Below, piece after piece: positions 21,597 to 21,632 of a stretch of DNA of 21,632 nt. The first letter of the stretch is position 1. Each line of letters opens with the position of its first letter. The translations under genes and the position numbers were made by a program. This DNA is from an uncultured Spirochaetota bacterium. Its GTDB lineage: Bacteria > Spirochaetota > UBA4802 > UBA5368. Under the pieces are notes generated by a model. That model searched no databases. It was given only the letters and a program-made list of their open reading frames with translations, and had not been told where the DNA came from. The stretch covers positions 1-21,632 of the forward strand of contig CALMJO010000691.1 of the NCBI GenBank assembly GCA_937864375.1, read 5' to 3'.

Positions 21597-21632
21597 CTGT
21601 CTCTTATACACATCTGACGCTGCCGACGAATA
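21597..21632. other. Illumina Nextera adapter sequence at contig end (artefact)
   Basis: CTGTCTCTTATACACATCT (21597-21615) is the complement of the Tn5 mosaic end used in Nextera libraries, and it is directly followed by GACGCTGCCGACGA (21616-21629), the rest of the Nextera read adapter. The last three bases (ATA) would then be the beginning of a sample index. This is established library chemistry, not genome sequence, and it ends the biological sequence at 21596. Confidence 0.98.

Noticed and set aside
1..21632. Search for tRNA, rRNA, CRISPR, insertion sequence or prophage signals
   Set aside because: No cloverleaf with a conserved T-loop, no regularly spaced repeats, no transposase or integrase and no terminal inverted repeats were seen. 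The Tn5 end at 21597 is library adapter, not a resident transposon.

Overview
The window looks like a contig end from a GC-rich (about 60% by eye), Gram-negative, probably environmental bacterium. An apolipoprotein N-acyltransferase (Lnt), signal-peptide proteins and many membrane-linked enzymes point to a double-membrane cell. MORN and HEAT repeat proteins and the AEDERI-type receiver domains would fit Spirochaetota, but also Desulfobacterota-like lineages, so the phylum is only a weak inference. The contig ends in unremoved Illumina Nextera adapter (21597-21632), so the last gene is cut and its apparent start codon is artificial.

Layout. Nearly all genes are on the minus strand; only the MORN protein (5298-5738) and a sensor kinase (12237-13745) are on plus. 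(1) 1-1408: a 3'-truncated membrane-anchored alpha/beta hydrolase, preceded in transcription order by a HEAT-repeat protein. (2) 1708-4974: a lipid-catabolism cluster transcribed acyl-CoA dehydrogenase, 3-hydroxyacyl-CoA dehydrogenase, patatin-like lipase, with a perfect 14-bp TetR-type palindrome upstream at 5079-5092. (3) 5298-5738: an exported MORN-repeat protein. (4) 5753-10240: four tightly overlapping genes transcribed alpha/beta hydrolase, APC permease, M20 metallopeptidase, EamA transporter, apparently a peptide or amino-acid derivative uptake, hydrolysis and efflux unit. (5) 10336-13745: a stand-alone receiver protein, a nitronate monooxygenase-like flavoprotein with its own terminator and a repeat-rich upstream region, and a divergent REC-PAS-histidine kinase. 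(6) 13750-19880: a four-gene unit transcribed ligA, lnt, metallophosphoesterase/nucleotidyltransferase-like fusion, cupin/CoA-binding fusion, with ATGA and GTGA overlaps. (7) 20041-21596: an unrecognised 281-residue protein downstream of a truncated metallo-beta-lactamase-fold protein.

How the genes may work together. The patatin lipase could release fatty acids for the two beta-oxidation enzymes of the same operon, with an acyl-CoA-responsive TetR-type repressor encoded elsewhere. The ligA-lnt unit couples housekeeping DNA and lipoprotein enzymes to two uncharacterised fusion proteins. No rRNA, tRNA, CRISPR array, insertion sequence or phage gene was seen. The least explained items are the phosphoesterase fused to a degenerate nucleotidyltransferase-like domain, the unknown gene next to the MBL-fold gene, and the nested repeats upstream of the nitronate monooxygenase gene.
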